From: Gammaproteobacteria bacterium
GTDB lineage: Bacteria; Pseudomonadota; Gammaproteobacteria; Burkholderiales; Burkholderiaceae_B
Direction of reading: 5' to 3'
Length of the DNA: 64,000 bases
Assembly: GCA_030832095.1 (NCBI GenBank)
Contig: JAURJT010000020.1
Coordinates: 62,001-126,000, forward strand
Shown here: positions 9,250-17,735 of the stretch, piece by piece
Layout: every line of letters starts with the position of its first letter
How positions within the stretch are numbered: position 1 is the stretch's first letter
Translations under genes and position numbers: made by a program
The notes under the pieces: generated by a model
What the model was told of the DNA's origin: nothing
Databases searched by the model: none
Seen by the model: only the letters and a program-made list of their open reading frames with translations

Positions 9250-9974
9250 AACTGCTCATCGGCGCGCAAATAGCGCCACTGGCCAACGGGCAAATCGGCG
9301 AGTCGCACTTGCCCGATGCGCACTCGCTTGAGCCCCAACACCTTTAAACCGACCATTTCGCACATGCGGCGAATTTGGCGTTTTTTGCCTTCGTTCAGAA
9401 TAAACTGTAGTTGATCGTCATTTTGCCAACGAACCTGTGCGCGCTTAAGTTTTTTACCGTCGAGCGACAAACCTTCGTTTAGCAGCTCAAGCTTGGCGGG
9501 GGCTAAGCGCCCTTGCACGCGCACCAGATATTCTTTGTCGATTTCAGTATCGTCGCCGATTAATTGACGCGCCACGCGACCGTCTTGCGTCATGACCAGT
9601 AAGCCGGTTGAGTCGATATCTAATCTGCCTGCAACGGCTAAACCACGTAACTGTGAGCGCTCAAAGCGTTGCGGACTACGATCAGACAGCGCTCGGCTTT
9701 GTGGGCCGATCAGGGCCACCGCTGGGGTGTAGCCGTCTTCAGCCTGCCCCGACACATACCCCATTGGTTTGTGGATCAGAATGGTGACACGCGAAGTTTG
9801 CTGGACCGCGGCAGACCGCTCAAGCGTAATGTTTTGCGTGGGTAAGGCGCGCTCGCCCAAGGTGACGACAACGCCATCGACCTTCACCCAACCGCGCTCG
9901 ATGTAGCTATCGGCCTCGCGACGCGAGCATAAGCCGCGTTCGGCCATCAATTTTGAAATACGTACTTTTTCCAT
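9246..9974 (-). CDS. rluF: 23S rRNA pseudouridine synthase, RluF-like
   Basis: 242 residues. An S4 RNA-binding domain (about 4-60, LMAERGLCSRREADSYIERG) precedes a RsuA/RluB/E/F-type catalytic domain with the Asp motif GRLDIDSTGLLV. The C-terminal EGKKRQIRRMCEMVG followed by LKRVRIG and LPVGQWRYL resembles RluF (23S U2604) more than RluB. It is a cytoplasmic rRNA modification enzyme. The start at 9974 puts the S4 domain at the N-terminus. It is divergent from ubiC with only 19 bp between start codons, and overlaps the rlmJ stop by 4 nt. The exact target uridine is inferred. Confidence 0.87.
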   Translation of the reverse strand: MEKVRISKLMAERGLCSRREADSYIERGWVKVDGVVVTLGERALPTQNITLERSAAVQQTSRVTILIHKPMGYVSGQAEDGYTPAVALIGPQSRALSDRSPQRFERSQLRGLAVAGRLDIDSTGLLVMTQDGRVARQLIGDDTEIDKEYLVRVQGRLAPAKLELLNEGLSLDGKKLKRAQVRWQNDDQLQFILNEGKKRQIRRMCEMVGLKVLGLKRVRIGQVRLADLPVGQWRYLRADEQF

Positions 9975-9993
9975 AACTTGCGATAATACAACT

Positions 9994-10554
9994 ATGCAGA
10001 AACATCGCGAACTCAACGACTGGCTGACATACCCTTCTCCCAGTGCCTCACAACTGCAACGCCAGTGGCTGAGTCGACCGGGTGCCCTGACCCAAGGGCT
10101 ACGCCAACTCGGCGAACTTAACTTGCGCGTGCTGTCTGAAAAAGTGTGTCGCGCCAAGCGCCCAGAGGCGACCAGGCTTGGGCTGAGCGTAGGGTGTGCG
10201 CTCTGGCAACGCGAGGTGTGCATGTCGATCGGTGGGATTGATTGCGTGGTTGCCTATAGCGTGACGCGACTCACCGCGACGCAAGGCCACTGGCAGGCCC
10301 TCAAGCGCCTGCGCAATCGCCCGCTAGCTGACATTTTGTATAACGACCGCGTGATCATCCGCTCTCACTTTGAGTTTTCGTCACCCAAGCTCGGCACGTC
10401 GTTATATAAGCTCACTCAAGCAGAGACGGCCGCGGGCTCGCGTGTCTTGGTCCGCCGTTCAGTGTTTGTCCGTGCCAACCAGCCCCTACTCGTTGCCGAG
10501 GCGTTTCTGCCATCCTTTTGGGCAATGGCTCAGCGAGCAGCGTTGGCAGGTTAA
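9994..10554 (+). CDS. ubiC: Chorismate pyruvate-lyase
   Basis: 186 residues, matching the UbiC family in length and pattern. An internal REV...IGGIDCVVAYSVT stretch and LRNRPLADILYND correspond to the conserved core, and FVRANQPLLVAEAFLP to the C-terminal segment. UbiC removes pyruvate from chorismate to give 4-hydroxybenzoate, the first step of ubiquinone synthesis; the enzyme is cytoplasmic. GATAAT lies 6 nt before the ATG with no Shine-Dalgarno, so the transcript may start very near the start codon. The stop codon shares TTAA (10551-10554) with the convergent DsrE-like gene. Confidence 0.85.
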   Translation: MQKHRELNDWLTYPSPSASQLQRQWLSRPGALTQGLRQLGELNLRVLSEKVCRAKRPEATRLGLSVGCALWQREVCMSIGGIDCVVAYSVTRLTATQGHWQALKRLRNRPLADILYNDRVIIRSHFEFSSPKLGTSLYKLTQAETAAGSRVLVRRSVFVRANQPLLVAEAFLPSFWAMAQRAALAG

Positions 10555-10925
10555 TACGTGAGTACTGTCGTGTCGGCCTGTGCCACACGCTCTAGCATCG
10601 TCACCATCCCAATCACAGTTTGACAGCCCTCAACCATATCGGTTGGCTCTAGGCCGCGATCACGCATGGCAGTGCTACAGAGATAGACCTTTGCACCCGA
10701 ACGGGTGGCGTCCTCAATGTAGGCCGAGAGTGGACGATTCAATGGGGCGACCGCCTGATGCCTGGCTGTGTTGTCGCGCACAAATAAGTCAACACTAGCA
10801 CCTAAAGCGTGAATCTCGACAGGCCAGTCCATTGCCGCCGCGCTGGCTGCCAGCATGAATGGCGTCGCCGCCAACTGGGGCGCAGACGCATGGCTTTGCC
10901 ACAACTGCAACACCAACGAGGTCAT
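10551..10925 (-). CDS. DsrE/DsrF-like family protein
   Basis: 124 residues with the DsrE fold pattern. A first strand (MTSLVLQLW) is followed by a helix rich in small residues, the strand VEIHALGASVDLF, and a C-terminal region with YLCSTAMRDRGL. The Cys in that last segment sits where DsrE/TusD-type proteins carry the sulfur-accepting Cys. The start at 10925 has a GTGAGG site upstream; ATG 10961 is a weaker option. It lies 78 bp downstream of the GcvH-like gene on the same strand, so the two probably form a transcript. A role in sulfur transfer is possible from the family but not shown. Confidence 0.75.
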   Translation of the reverse strand: MTSLVLQLWQSHASAPQLAATPFMLAASAAAMDWPVEIHALGASVDLFVRDNTARHQAVAPLNRPLSAYIEDATRSGAKVYLCSTAMRDRGLEPTDMVEGCQTVIGMVTMLERVAQADTTVLTY

Positions 10926-11003
10926 ACCAGCCTCACCGCACGTTCGAGATTGGCGCGCCAATTCATGAAATTCCCTTCAGGCAACGATCGGTTACCAACA
11001 GCG

Positions 11004-11468
11004 TCATGACGAACCCAACGACCGTTTGAAATCGGCCAGCGAGGTCATCCCATGCAAATCCATCAACTCATGTGCACGCACGGCAACCTCAGTGCCACTG
11101 AGCAACACGCTGCGCGCCTGTGCTGAATCGTCGGGTTCAAGACGCACCAGCCAGTTCATGTAGGGGCTTCGATTCACTTTAAACGGAGTGGTCTCAAGCG
11201 GCGTATTAATTTCGGCAATGACACAGGCAAAGGGCGTGCGCACCGATAGAATGGTTTTTGCAACCTCAACCAACGCGAAGGCTTTGTTCGCCTCGATCTC
11301 GCGCCCAAGCGGTCGGGGATTAAACATGTATAAATCACCAACCAAGGCCAACCCAAAGGCCGTTAAACCTGCCTCTAGTTGCCCACCACCCGAGTCACGA
11401 AACCAAACATTGAGTTCGTTGTCGTACATCAGATCATCTGGAAACTCACACCCACGAATATCAGCCAC
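11004..11468 (-). CDS. GcvH-like lipoyl-carrier protein
   Basis: 154 residues with the glycine cleavage H-protein pattern: NVWFR, then GLTAFGLALVGDLYMF, then VEVAKTILSVRTPFACVIAEIN and PYMNWLVRLEP. The lipoylation Lys is kept in E-V-A-K, at the position of E-S-V-K in GcvH. No gcvT or gcvP gene is nearby. A DsrE-like gene follows and selC lies directly upstream (tRNA 5' end at 11588, CCA end 23 bp from this start). Families of GcvH-like carriers outside glycine cleavage (for example LbpA of the sulfur-oxidising sHdr system) occur beside DsrE genes, so a sulfur-related carrier is one reading; this is inference. Confidence 0.72.
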   Translation of the reverse strand: MADIRGCEFPDDLMYDNELNVWFRDSGGGQLEAGLTAFGLALVGDLYMFNPRPLGREIEANKAFALVEVAKTILSVRTPFACVIAEINTPLETTPFKVNRSPYMNWLVRLEPDDSAQARSVLLSGTEVAVRAHELMDLHGMTSLADFKRSLGSS

Positions 11469-11491
11469 GCGATTAGCGCCCTTTCAAAATT

Positions 11492-11588
11492 TGGCGGAAG
11501 AGTATGGGAGTCGAACCCACCAAGGACTGTACGACAGCCCCTCCCGGATTTGAAGTCCGGACGTCCCACCCGAGAGCGTGACTCTTCC
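11492..11588 (-). tRNA. selC: tRNA-Sec (anticodon TCA)
   Basis: A 97-nt tRNA with encoded CCA. The acceptor stem has 8 bp (GGAAGAGT/ACTCTTCC), a hallmark of bacterial tRNA-Sec. The anticodon arm is CCGGA-CTTCAAA-TCCGG with anticodon TCA, which reads UGA. A long variable arm (GGGCTGT...ACAGTCC) and a 4-bp T stem (TGGG/CCCA) with TTCGACT loop follow. The 6-bp D stem CGCTCT/GGGACG appears to contain one C-A mismatch. It lies 68 bp downstream of selB on the same strand, completing the decoding set for the UGA in fdoG. Confidence 0.97.
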
Positions 11589-11656
11589 TATGTCTTGCAC
11601 TTTATCAGATTCGCGCTGACAACTACAGCATTCAGGGTGCCAGCGTACAACAGACC

Positions 11657-13603
11657 TTAGTTTGAACCTGACTCGACAAATAACCCCGCATTACGCACAA
11701 TCCGGTGGTCTTTTTCAACGCTACGGCTATCGCGACCATTTGCGACGACACGGCGCGTCAACCCAATGCGATCAAACGCCTCAAGCACTTGAATCGCACG
11801 CTTGCGCCCAAGCCCCGAGGCGTCGCGAAACTGCACCACACTGACAGCCCCGTGAAGCTGCAGCAGGTCGCGCAAGACATTTGCTAAGGCCACCATGGTT
11901 GCGTAAGGGTAAAACAAATCTTTAACCAACTGCACCACGAGTGAGGTACGCGCTTGTTTTTTGAGCAAAGTGCGCAGGCTCTCTTCGCTGGCTTGCACAC
12001 TGACGGCCAAGTCGCGTACCCAGGGCGGATCAAAGCCTTGTTCGAGCATCTTCGGAAATATTTTTTGCCAAAGAATTTGCTCTGCTGCACTCAAGGTAAT
12101 GCGATGTTCGGGCATGTGCGCAAAACTACCGGTTAAGGCAATCGCACCCGTATCAATTTGGTATTGCGCCCACGCTTTAAACACGGCAACGTCTAGAAAT
12201 GGCAACGCCATGCGTCGCAGGCGCTCAAGCGCTACGCCGGGTTCATCGGGCTCTGCAAGATGAAATGCCTGCAGACTGCTGAGCATGCGTTCAGTCAGTT
12301 TTGCCTGGGCGCAGGCGCCAAGCACCATGTCAACTTGAGCCACCTTGAGCGTCACTGCGATCGGTTCGTTCAGGTGTGCAACGAGTTCGCGGGCATCGCG
12401 ATTCATCGCGTTGGCCCATTGTTCAAGCGCAATCGGTACAAGCGAGGTACGTAACAGTGTATCAATCACCTCACCGGCCGACGCCTGACACAACACCTTC
12501 AGTGTATCGAGACGTTCAGGCGTTTTGCGTGCACGCACGGGGGGCGCGATATCTAACACTTGCGCCCCGGCAAGCGTCACGCGAGCACTACCATCACGCA
12601 GCACTAGCCGGTCATGCCAACAAAAAGGCAAGGCCCGCTCAAGGACACATTGCGCAAACCCAGTTTGACCGGGTAACAACTCGTTCGTATCCAATAAAAT
12701 TAAACGCGCCACCACATGTTCACAGCCATGATGTAGCAAGACACGTTCACCATCTTTTACAGCACGTTCAGAATCGGTTGGCACACTGAGCAAACAATCA
12801 AGGCGCATGGTCTGGCGATTGAACTGTGGCGCAAGCAACCAATCACCTCGCTGAACCTGAGCCAGTTCAACGCCGGTGAGTACCAAGCCGCAACGCTGGC
12901 CCAGCGTCGCCACGTCAGCGCTTTGATTTTGTGCATGGATCGATCTGACGCGAACCTCGAGCGCAGCATGCGCCAGCGCCAAGGTATCACCCACCTGCAC
13001 CTGACCGGCAATCACGGCTCCTGTCACCGCAACCCCAAGGCCTTTGACCACAAACACGCGATCAATCGCCAACCGAAAATGTTTGGAGCGCTCGAGCGGC
13101 TGTTCAACCGCAAGCGCGAACAAGGCTTGCTTGAGCGCTTGTACGCCCAAGCCTTGGCGCGAAGACACCACATGACATGCGACGTCGCCAAACCGAGTCT
13201 GACCAACGTAGTTCGCGACCTCAGCGCGCACCTGCTCTGTGCGCGCGTCATCGACCATGTCCGCTTTGGTGATTGCCACCGTTAAGCCGGCCACCCCCAA
13301 CAAATCTAAAATTCTTAAGTGCTCGCGCGTCTGCGGCATGATGCCATCATCGGCTGCCACCACCAGCAAGCCGTGATCCATCCCCACCGCACCAGCCGCC
13401 ATCGTGTGCACAAATTTTTCGTGACCCGGTACATCCACAAAGCCAATAATTTGATTGAGCTCATTGGGCGCGTACGCAAACCCAAGATCAATCGTCATCC
13501 CACGCGCTTTTTCTTCGGGTAATCGGTCAGCATCCACACCCGTCAGAGCCTTGATGAGTGAGGTTTTGCCATGATCAATATGGCCAGCGGTACCGATGAT
13601 CAT
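11657..13603 (-). CDS. selB: Selenocysteine-specific elongation factor SelB
   Basis: 648 residues. The N-terminus is an EF-Tu-like GTPase: G1 [13 protein letters not shown]3 DVPGHEKF, G4 TKAD. After domains II and III comes the long C-terminal extension of winged-helix modules (about residues 380-648) that binds the SECIS hairpin in mRNA. SelB carries Sec-tRNA to the ribosome at UGA codons marked by SECIS. The start at 13603 gives [15 protein letters not shown], the usual SelB beginning. selA ends 118 bp upstream and selC lies 68 bp downstream, all on one strand. Confidence 0.97.
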   Translation of the reverse strand: MIIGTAGHIDHGKTSLIKALTGVDADRLPEEKARGMTIDLGFAYAPNELNQIIGFVDVPGHEKFVHTMAAGAVGMDHGLLVVAADDGIMPQTREHLRILDLLGVAGLTVAITKADMVDDARTEQVRAEVANYVGQTRFGDVACHVVSSRQGLGVQALKQALFALAVEQPLERSKHFRLAIDRVFVVKGLGVAVTGAVIAGQVQVGDTLALAHAALEVRVRSIHAQNQSADVATLGQRCGLVLTGVELAQVQRGDWLLAPQFNRQTMRLDCLLSVPTDSERAVKDGERVLLHHGCEHVVARLILLDTNELLPGQTGFAQCVLERALPFCWHDRLVLRDGSARVTLAGAQVLDIAPPVRARKTPERLDTLKVLCQASAGEVIDTLLRTSLVPIALEQWANAMNRDARELVAHLNEPIAVTLKVAQVDMVLGACAQAKLTERMLSSLQAFHLAEPDEPGVALERLRRMALPFLDVAVFKAWAQYQIDTGAIALTGSFAHMPEHRITLSAAEQILWQKIFPKMLEQGFDPPWVRDLAVSVQASEESLRTLLKKQARTSLVVQLVKDLFYPYATMVALANVLRDLLQLHGAVSVVQFRDASGLGRKRAIQVLEAFDRIGLTRRVVANGRDSRSVEKDHRIVRNAGLFVESGSN

Positions 13604-13721
13604 TGTCTGAACCCTACGGCGACCTCTAAGCCCTGCAAGCTGGCGTTTCTCGTTGCACTGAGCAGCAACAAGACCTTCGCCCGGCTGACCTGCGAGGAAT
13701 GAGAGTTTTTAGTCACGCGCT

Positions 13722-15173
13722 TCAACGTACGGTCAGCAAACTTGTCGCTGCGGCTAACACGTGGCCGACGAACACGGTCTCTTTGTCCGCGGTCAAGCAA
13801 CGCAAATCTAACAGCAAGGTTTTCTCTGACAAGCGACCAATCACGGCCGTAGCTGATGCGCGTAGCAAACGCTCAAGACGCACAATATTCTTTTCGTGAG
13901 CCTTGGTGCTGGCTTCGATCGCCAAGGCAACTGAGGGTAACCGCTCAACAGGCAGAGACCCTGAGCCGATCTGCGACTTCACAGACTGCGCCTTAAGCGA
14001 CAGCCCGCATTGCGTTAAGGCAGCTTGTAACTGCGGAATCAGGCGCTCAGCCTGCGCTTGCATGTCACTCGCAGGCCGCGTCAGCAGTTGCAAGACTGAT
14101 AAACGTTGTGGCAAGGTATCCGGATTGCGATAGAGTCGCAACACGGCCTCAAGCCCAGCAAGCGTGACCTTGCCCACGCGCAAGACTCGCTTGAGGGGAT
14201 TTTTTTTAATTTTTTGGATCAAATCACGGCGACCGACCAAAATGCCCGCCTGCGGCCCTCCAAGCAACTTGTCACAACTAAAGGTCACAAGGTCTGCACC
14301 CGCCTCAATCGCTTGTCTGGGTGTAGGCTCAGAGGGCAAGCCGTAGCGCGACAAGTCGAGTAGCGTGCCCGAGCCTAAATCGACCACAAAGGGCAACTGA
14401 CGCTCATGCGCGATACGTGCCAATTCGGTTTCTGGCACCTCAGCGGTAAACCCTTGCACCACATAGTTGCTTGTGTGCACCTTCATGAGCAGCGCAGTTT
14501 TGGCGTTGATCGCTTCAGCGAAATCTTTAGGATGTGTGCGGTTGGTGGTGCCAACCTCAGTGAGTTTCGCACCCGCGCGTTTCATGATGTCGGGGATTCT
14601 AAACGCCCCGCCGATTTCAATCAGTTCGCCACGCGACACGATGGTCTCTTTGCGATTGGATAACGCGTTAAGCAATAAAAACACGGCAGCTGCGTTGTTG
14701 TTCACAACCGTTGCCGCCTCAGCACCCGTCAACTCACACAGCAGCTCTTCAACCAGTTCGTCGCGGTCGCCGCGCTTACCTTCGCCCAAGTCGTACTCAA
14801 GTGCACACGGTTCAGCGGCAGCACTCGCCATGGCTTCGATCACCTCGGGAGGCATCACAGCCCGCCCGAGATTGGTATGCAGCACGGTGCCCGTTAAATT
14901 GATGACACGGCGCAGATTAGGTGTTGCACGCGCTTTGAGTGTTTTCGCAATTTGCGCAAGCAAGAGCTCTAGATCGGGTTGGGTCGTGCGTTTGTTTTCA
15001 AGGCACTCTAGGCGCACCACCGACAAAGTTGAACGGGTGACGCGTAAGACCTCATCGCGGCCATATTGCGCCAGCCAATCTTCAGAACACTTGAGCGATA
15101 AGATCTTATCGACCGATGGTAACTGTGAGAGCCATTCAGACACGGGCGCACGCGCCACGGGTAGTTTGTTCAT
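13722..15173 (-). CDS. selA: L-seryl-tRNA(Sec) selenium transferase SelA
   Basis: 483 residues, the usual length. A PLP-dependent enzyme that converts seryl-tRNA(Sec) to selenocysteyl-tRNA(Sec) using selenophosphate. The PLP lysine is Lys302 in FSCDKLLGGPQAG. Other conserved stretches are INLTGTVLHTNLGRA and VVNNNAAAVFLLLNAL. The gene follows fdhE after 14 bp and precedes selB, as in many proteobacterial formate dehydrogenase islands. selD, needed to make selenophosphate, is not in this window. Confidence 0.97.
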   Translation of the reverse strand: MNKLPVARAPVSEWLSQLPSVDKILSLKCSEDWLAQYGRDEVLRVTRSTLSVVRLECLENKRTTQPDLELLLAQIAKTLKARATPNLRRVINLTGTVLHTNLGRAVMPPEVIEAMASAAAEPCALEYDLGEGKRGDRDELVEELLCELTGAEAATVVNNNAAAVFLLLNALSNRKETIVSRGELIEIGGAFRIPDIMKRAGAKLTEVGTTNRTHPKDFAEAINAKTALLMKVHTSNYVVQGFTAEVPETELARIAHERQLPFVVDLGSGTLLDLSRYGLPSEPTPRQAIEAGADLVTFSCDKLLGGPQAGILVGRRDLIQKIKKNPLKRVLRVGKVTLAGLEAVLRLYRNPDTLPQRLSVLQLLTRPASDMQAQAERLIPQLQAALTQCGLSLKAQSVKSQIGSGSLPVERLPSVALAIEASTKAHEKNIVRLERLLRASATAVIGRLSEKTLLLDLRCLTADKETVFVGHVLAAATSLLTVR

Positions 15174-15187
15174 GAAGGTTTGAATAC

Positions 15188-16123
15188 CTAAGTTGTTGAG
15201 GCCGGCTGACCCACTGTAAAAAATAAATTACGCCCAGTTCGAGAAAAACCTTCACTCGATAGCGCCAGATCCAGGCTAATGGATGCGAGGTCGTCAGCGA
15301 CCGCATCCACCAGCGGCTCTTTCGCTTGAAACATTATTTTGAGGTAGCCACGACACACTTCGCAACACTCGCCCTGTAACGCACTGTCGCGCGAGTCACC
15401 GAGCATCGACACCTCTTTGGGTGTCTCGCAATTTGTGCAGCGTGCGCGCGGCGCATACCATTCGGAGGCGCAGAGCGAACAGATCAGATAACGATGCAGA
15501 TCGCGCTCGCCCACTCGCACCACGCTCGCCACAGGATGAGACCCACACACTGGACACAGGCCGCTTTCACCCTTGTGGAATTCAACATACGCAGATAACG
15601 TTTTTGTCTGCGTGGCCCACAATAACTGTAAGACGGCGCCAATAAAGGGGACTGCATCCGCAGGCAACGCCGACTCATCGGCGGCCAGCAAAGCCTTGGC
15701 CTGACGAATTTGATCAGCTACCCCCGTTTGTTTGACGCGCTCAAGGGCACCTCGCACACCAGCAGCCAGTGGTTGTGCCTCGAGGGTCTCGCTTAGTGCG
15801 TTCAACACAACCGACCACTGCGCCTCAGGCAACCAAGTGGTTATCGACAAGGGGGGTAACTTGTGAATCATTGATTCGCGTACGACGTTTTCGTCAAGCG
15901 GTTGTGGGGTCACCTTATCCAGACAATCAACCTGCGCTTGCATTAATTGGGCACAAAATGCCAGCCAGGGCGAATCATTTTGCTGTGCTGCCAGCACGTG
16001 CATGCGCTCAGCACGCGCGCGAAACATTTCAGCTGCATCGACCACCACCAACAAGGGGGTGTCATCATCGGGCATGCCTTGAATTTCACCCGGCTGTATC
16101 AGTTTGACTGCTTTAACGCTCAT
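15188..16123 (-). CDS. fdhE: Formate dehydrogenase accessory protein FdhE
   Basis: 311 residues. The C-terminal half carries four Cys pairs, CPVC, CSLC, CTNC and CEVC, which in the FdhE family form rubredoxin-like metal sites. FdhE interacts with the catalytic subunits of respiratory formate dehydrogenases and is needed for their activity; it is cytoplasmic. AAGGAAG precedes the ATG. It follows fdoI after a 14-bp-stem hairpin (16143-16177) and runs straight into selA. Confidence 0.95.
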   Translation of the reverse strand: MSVKAVKLIQPGEIQGMPDDDTPLLVVVDAAEMFRARAERMHVLAAQQNDSPWLAFCAQLMQAQVDCLDKVTPQPLDENVVRESMIHKLPPLSITTWLPEAQWSVVLNALSETLEAQPLAAGVRGALERVKQTGVADQIRQAKALLAADESALPADAVPFIGAVLQLLWATQTKTLSAYVEFHKGESGLCPVCGSHPVASVVRVGERDLHRYLICSLCASEWYAPRARCTNCETPKEVSMLGDSRDSALQGECCEVCRGYLKIMFQAKEPLVDAVADDLASISLDLALSSEGFSRTGRNLFFTVGQPASTT

Positions 16124-16142
16124 GTTGCTATCTTCCTTAAAC

Positions 16143-16177
16143 GCACAAGGGGAAGAATATCAGTCTTCCCCTTGTGC
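16143..16177 (-). terminator. Perfect 14-bp hairpin between fdoI and fdhE
   Basis: GCACAAGGGGAAGA and TCTTCCCCTTGTGC form a perfect 14-bp stem with a 7-nt loop, 27 bp after the fdoI stop and 20 bp before the fdhE start. In the transcript it is followed only by GTTT, so termination would be partial at most. It could set a lower level of fdhE-selA-selB than of fdoGHI or protect the fdoGHI mRNA end. The second arm (TCTTCC) is also complementary to the GGAAGA of the fdhE ribosome site. Confidence 0.7.
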
Positions 16178-16204
16178 TGACTGCTCAACAAACAACCAAA
16201 CGCG

Positions 16205-16831
16205 TTATTTGCCGCCGGTCACTTCTTTAAACCAACCAGGGTGATGCTTACGTGCCCAGGCGCGGCTCACCACGCCTGTCCACATTGCACCAATCGTACC
16301 CTTGACCCACAGAGCTGCATAGACGTGGGCAATGATCGTCAAGATCAAGACCCAGGCCGACACCGCGTGCACCAAAGCCGCCACACGGGTCACATCGACT
16401 GAAAAGTAATGTGAAAAGTAAGGCCGCCAAAATGCCAGGCCCGACACCACTAACAGGATCATGGTCAAGACCATCACCCAGAAAGCAGCTTTTTGCCCGC
16501 CGTTGTAGCGCCCGACTTCAGGCAAGCGATCATGATTTTTGTTTAACACGTCGCCGATCTGACTCAACCACTTGCGGTCGTTAGCTGTGAGTACGTTGTG
16601 ATGCCAAAATTTGAAAAAAATCAGCACAAACAACACAAACATGGCTGAACCAATAAACGGATGCAAGATCCTGGTCCATGAACCGCCACCAAACAAGCCT
16701 GTCAGAAAGAACATTGACGGATGAAACATCGCCAAGCCACCCAATGACGCCAACACAAACAAAATCGCGATCAACCAATGATTCAAACGATCTGAACCCT
16801 TGTACCGCACCAATCCCTCTTGATTAGACAT
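16205..16831 (-). CDS. fdoI: Formate dehydrogenase-O cytochrome b556 subunit (gamma)
   Basis: 208 residues with four transmembrane segments (around 15-33, 50-70, 112-132, 147-168). His ligands for two b haems are expected in RLNHWLIAILF, in the second helix region, and in ALVHAVSAWVLILTIIAHVYAAL. The subunit anchors the complex in the inner membrane and passes electrons from FdoH to quinone. It starts 11 bp after the fdoH stop. The order G-H-I is the standard operon. Confidence 0.95.
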   Translation of the reverse strand: MSNQEGLVRYKGSDRLNHWLIAILFVLASLGGLAMFHPSMFFLTGLFGGGSWTRILHPFIGSAMFVLFVLIFFKFWHHNVLTANDRKWLSQIGDVLNKNHDRLPEVGRYNGGQKAAFWVMVLTMILLVVSGLAFWRPYFSHYFSVDVTRVAALVHAVSAWVLILTIIAHVYAALWVKGTIGAMWTGVVSRAWARKHHPGWFKEVTGGK

Positions 16832-16842
16832 GGTTCATCTCC

Positions 16843-17724
16843 TTAAGACTTTTTCGAGTCATCATGATCATCATCAACCGTATCCGGACCCTTGATCGCG
16901 TAATGAATCACACCAGCAAAGACGGTTGCTGCCATGGTTAACAGCGCAATCGGCTTCATGATGCCTTTCCAGAGCCCAACCGTTGACGAAATCTTTGGAT
17001 CAGCCGGCAAACCGTTGTAAGCCGTGGGCTTGTCGCCATGCGGCAGCACATACATCACGTGCGTGCCACCCACACCTTGTGGGTTATACAAAGAGGCCTT
17101 GTCATAGCCACGACCGTTCAAATCTTTAATACGTTCGTTCGCGTATTTGATACGGTCGTCTTTCGGGCCAAACGTCAGGGCTTGTGTCGGGCACGCTTTC
17201 ACGCAGGCCGGTTCGTTACCAACTGACACGCGATCCGAACACAAGGTGCACTTGGTGGCCTTGTTAGTCGTTTGCGAAATTCTTGGCACATCGAACGGGC
17301 ACCCTGCCACGCAGTAGCCGCAGCCAATGCACTTGTCAGAGTTGAAATCGACAATGCCATTGTCAAGCTTGACAATCGCACCTGGGCTCGGACAAGCCTT
17401 CAGGCAGCCTGGATCTTCGCAATGCATACAACCGTCTTTGCGAATCAACCAGTCGATGCCACCTTTGGCGTTTTCGATTTCGTTGAACTTCATCACCGTC
17501 CAGGCATTCGCTCCGAGTTCAACCGGATTGTCATACGTGCCATCGGTGTCACCGATAACTGGACGAGTTTCGTTCCACTCCATACAGGCGACCTGACAGG
17601 CCTTGCAGCCAATGCAGCTCGAAATATCGATCAGCTTGGCGACATGAACTGTCTTGGCCGCCGAAGCGGGTGGAGTCATGGTCGTTGCAGACTGGGCGAC
17701 GACTTGAAGTGCTTGAATTGCCAT
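16843..17724 (-). CDS. fdoH: Formate dehydrogenase-O iron-sulfur subunit (beta)
   Basis: 293 residues. Four ferredoxin-type Cys clusters are visible (starting CIGCKACQVAC, CMHCEDPGC, CIGCGYCVAGC, CTLCSDRV), enough for four [4Fe-4S] centres. One C-terminal transmembrane helix (around residues 252-272, MKPIALLTMAATVFAGVIHY) anchors it. It wires the catalytic subunit to the cytochrome b subunit. The gene lies 11 bp after fdoG and 11 bp before fdoI. Confidence 0.95.
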   Translation of the reverse strand: MAIQALQVVAQSATTMTPPASAAKTVHVAKLIDISSCIGCKACQVACMEWNETRPVIGDTDGTYDNPVELGANAWTVMKFNEIENAKGGIDWLIRKDGCMHCEDPGCLKACPSPGAIVKLDNGIVDFNSDKCIGCGYCVAGCPFDVPRISQTTNKATKCTLCSDRVSVGNEPACVKACPTQALTFGPKDDRIKYANERIKDLNGRGYDKASLYNPQGVGGTHVMYVLPHGDKPTAYNGLPADPKISSTVGLWKGIMKPIALLTMAATVFAGVIHYAIKGPDTVDDDHDDSKKS

Positions 17725-17735
17725 GTCGTATCCCC

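Noticed and set aside
9982..9994. Leaderless ubiC transcript
   Set aside because: GATAAT is close to the ATG but no -35 at 16-18 bp was found, so the evidence is too thin for a finding.
13604..13721. SECIS-like element before selB, as reported upstream of selAB in E. coli
   Set aside because: A GGUC loop sequence is present (AAGGTCTT) but the flanks pair for only two or three bases, so no stable hairpin forms.
14467..15183. 238-codon plus-strand frame opposite selA
   Set aside because: It is antisense to a certain gene, has no family pattern and follows the codon bias of selA.
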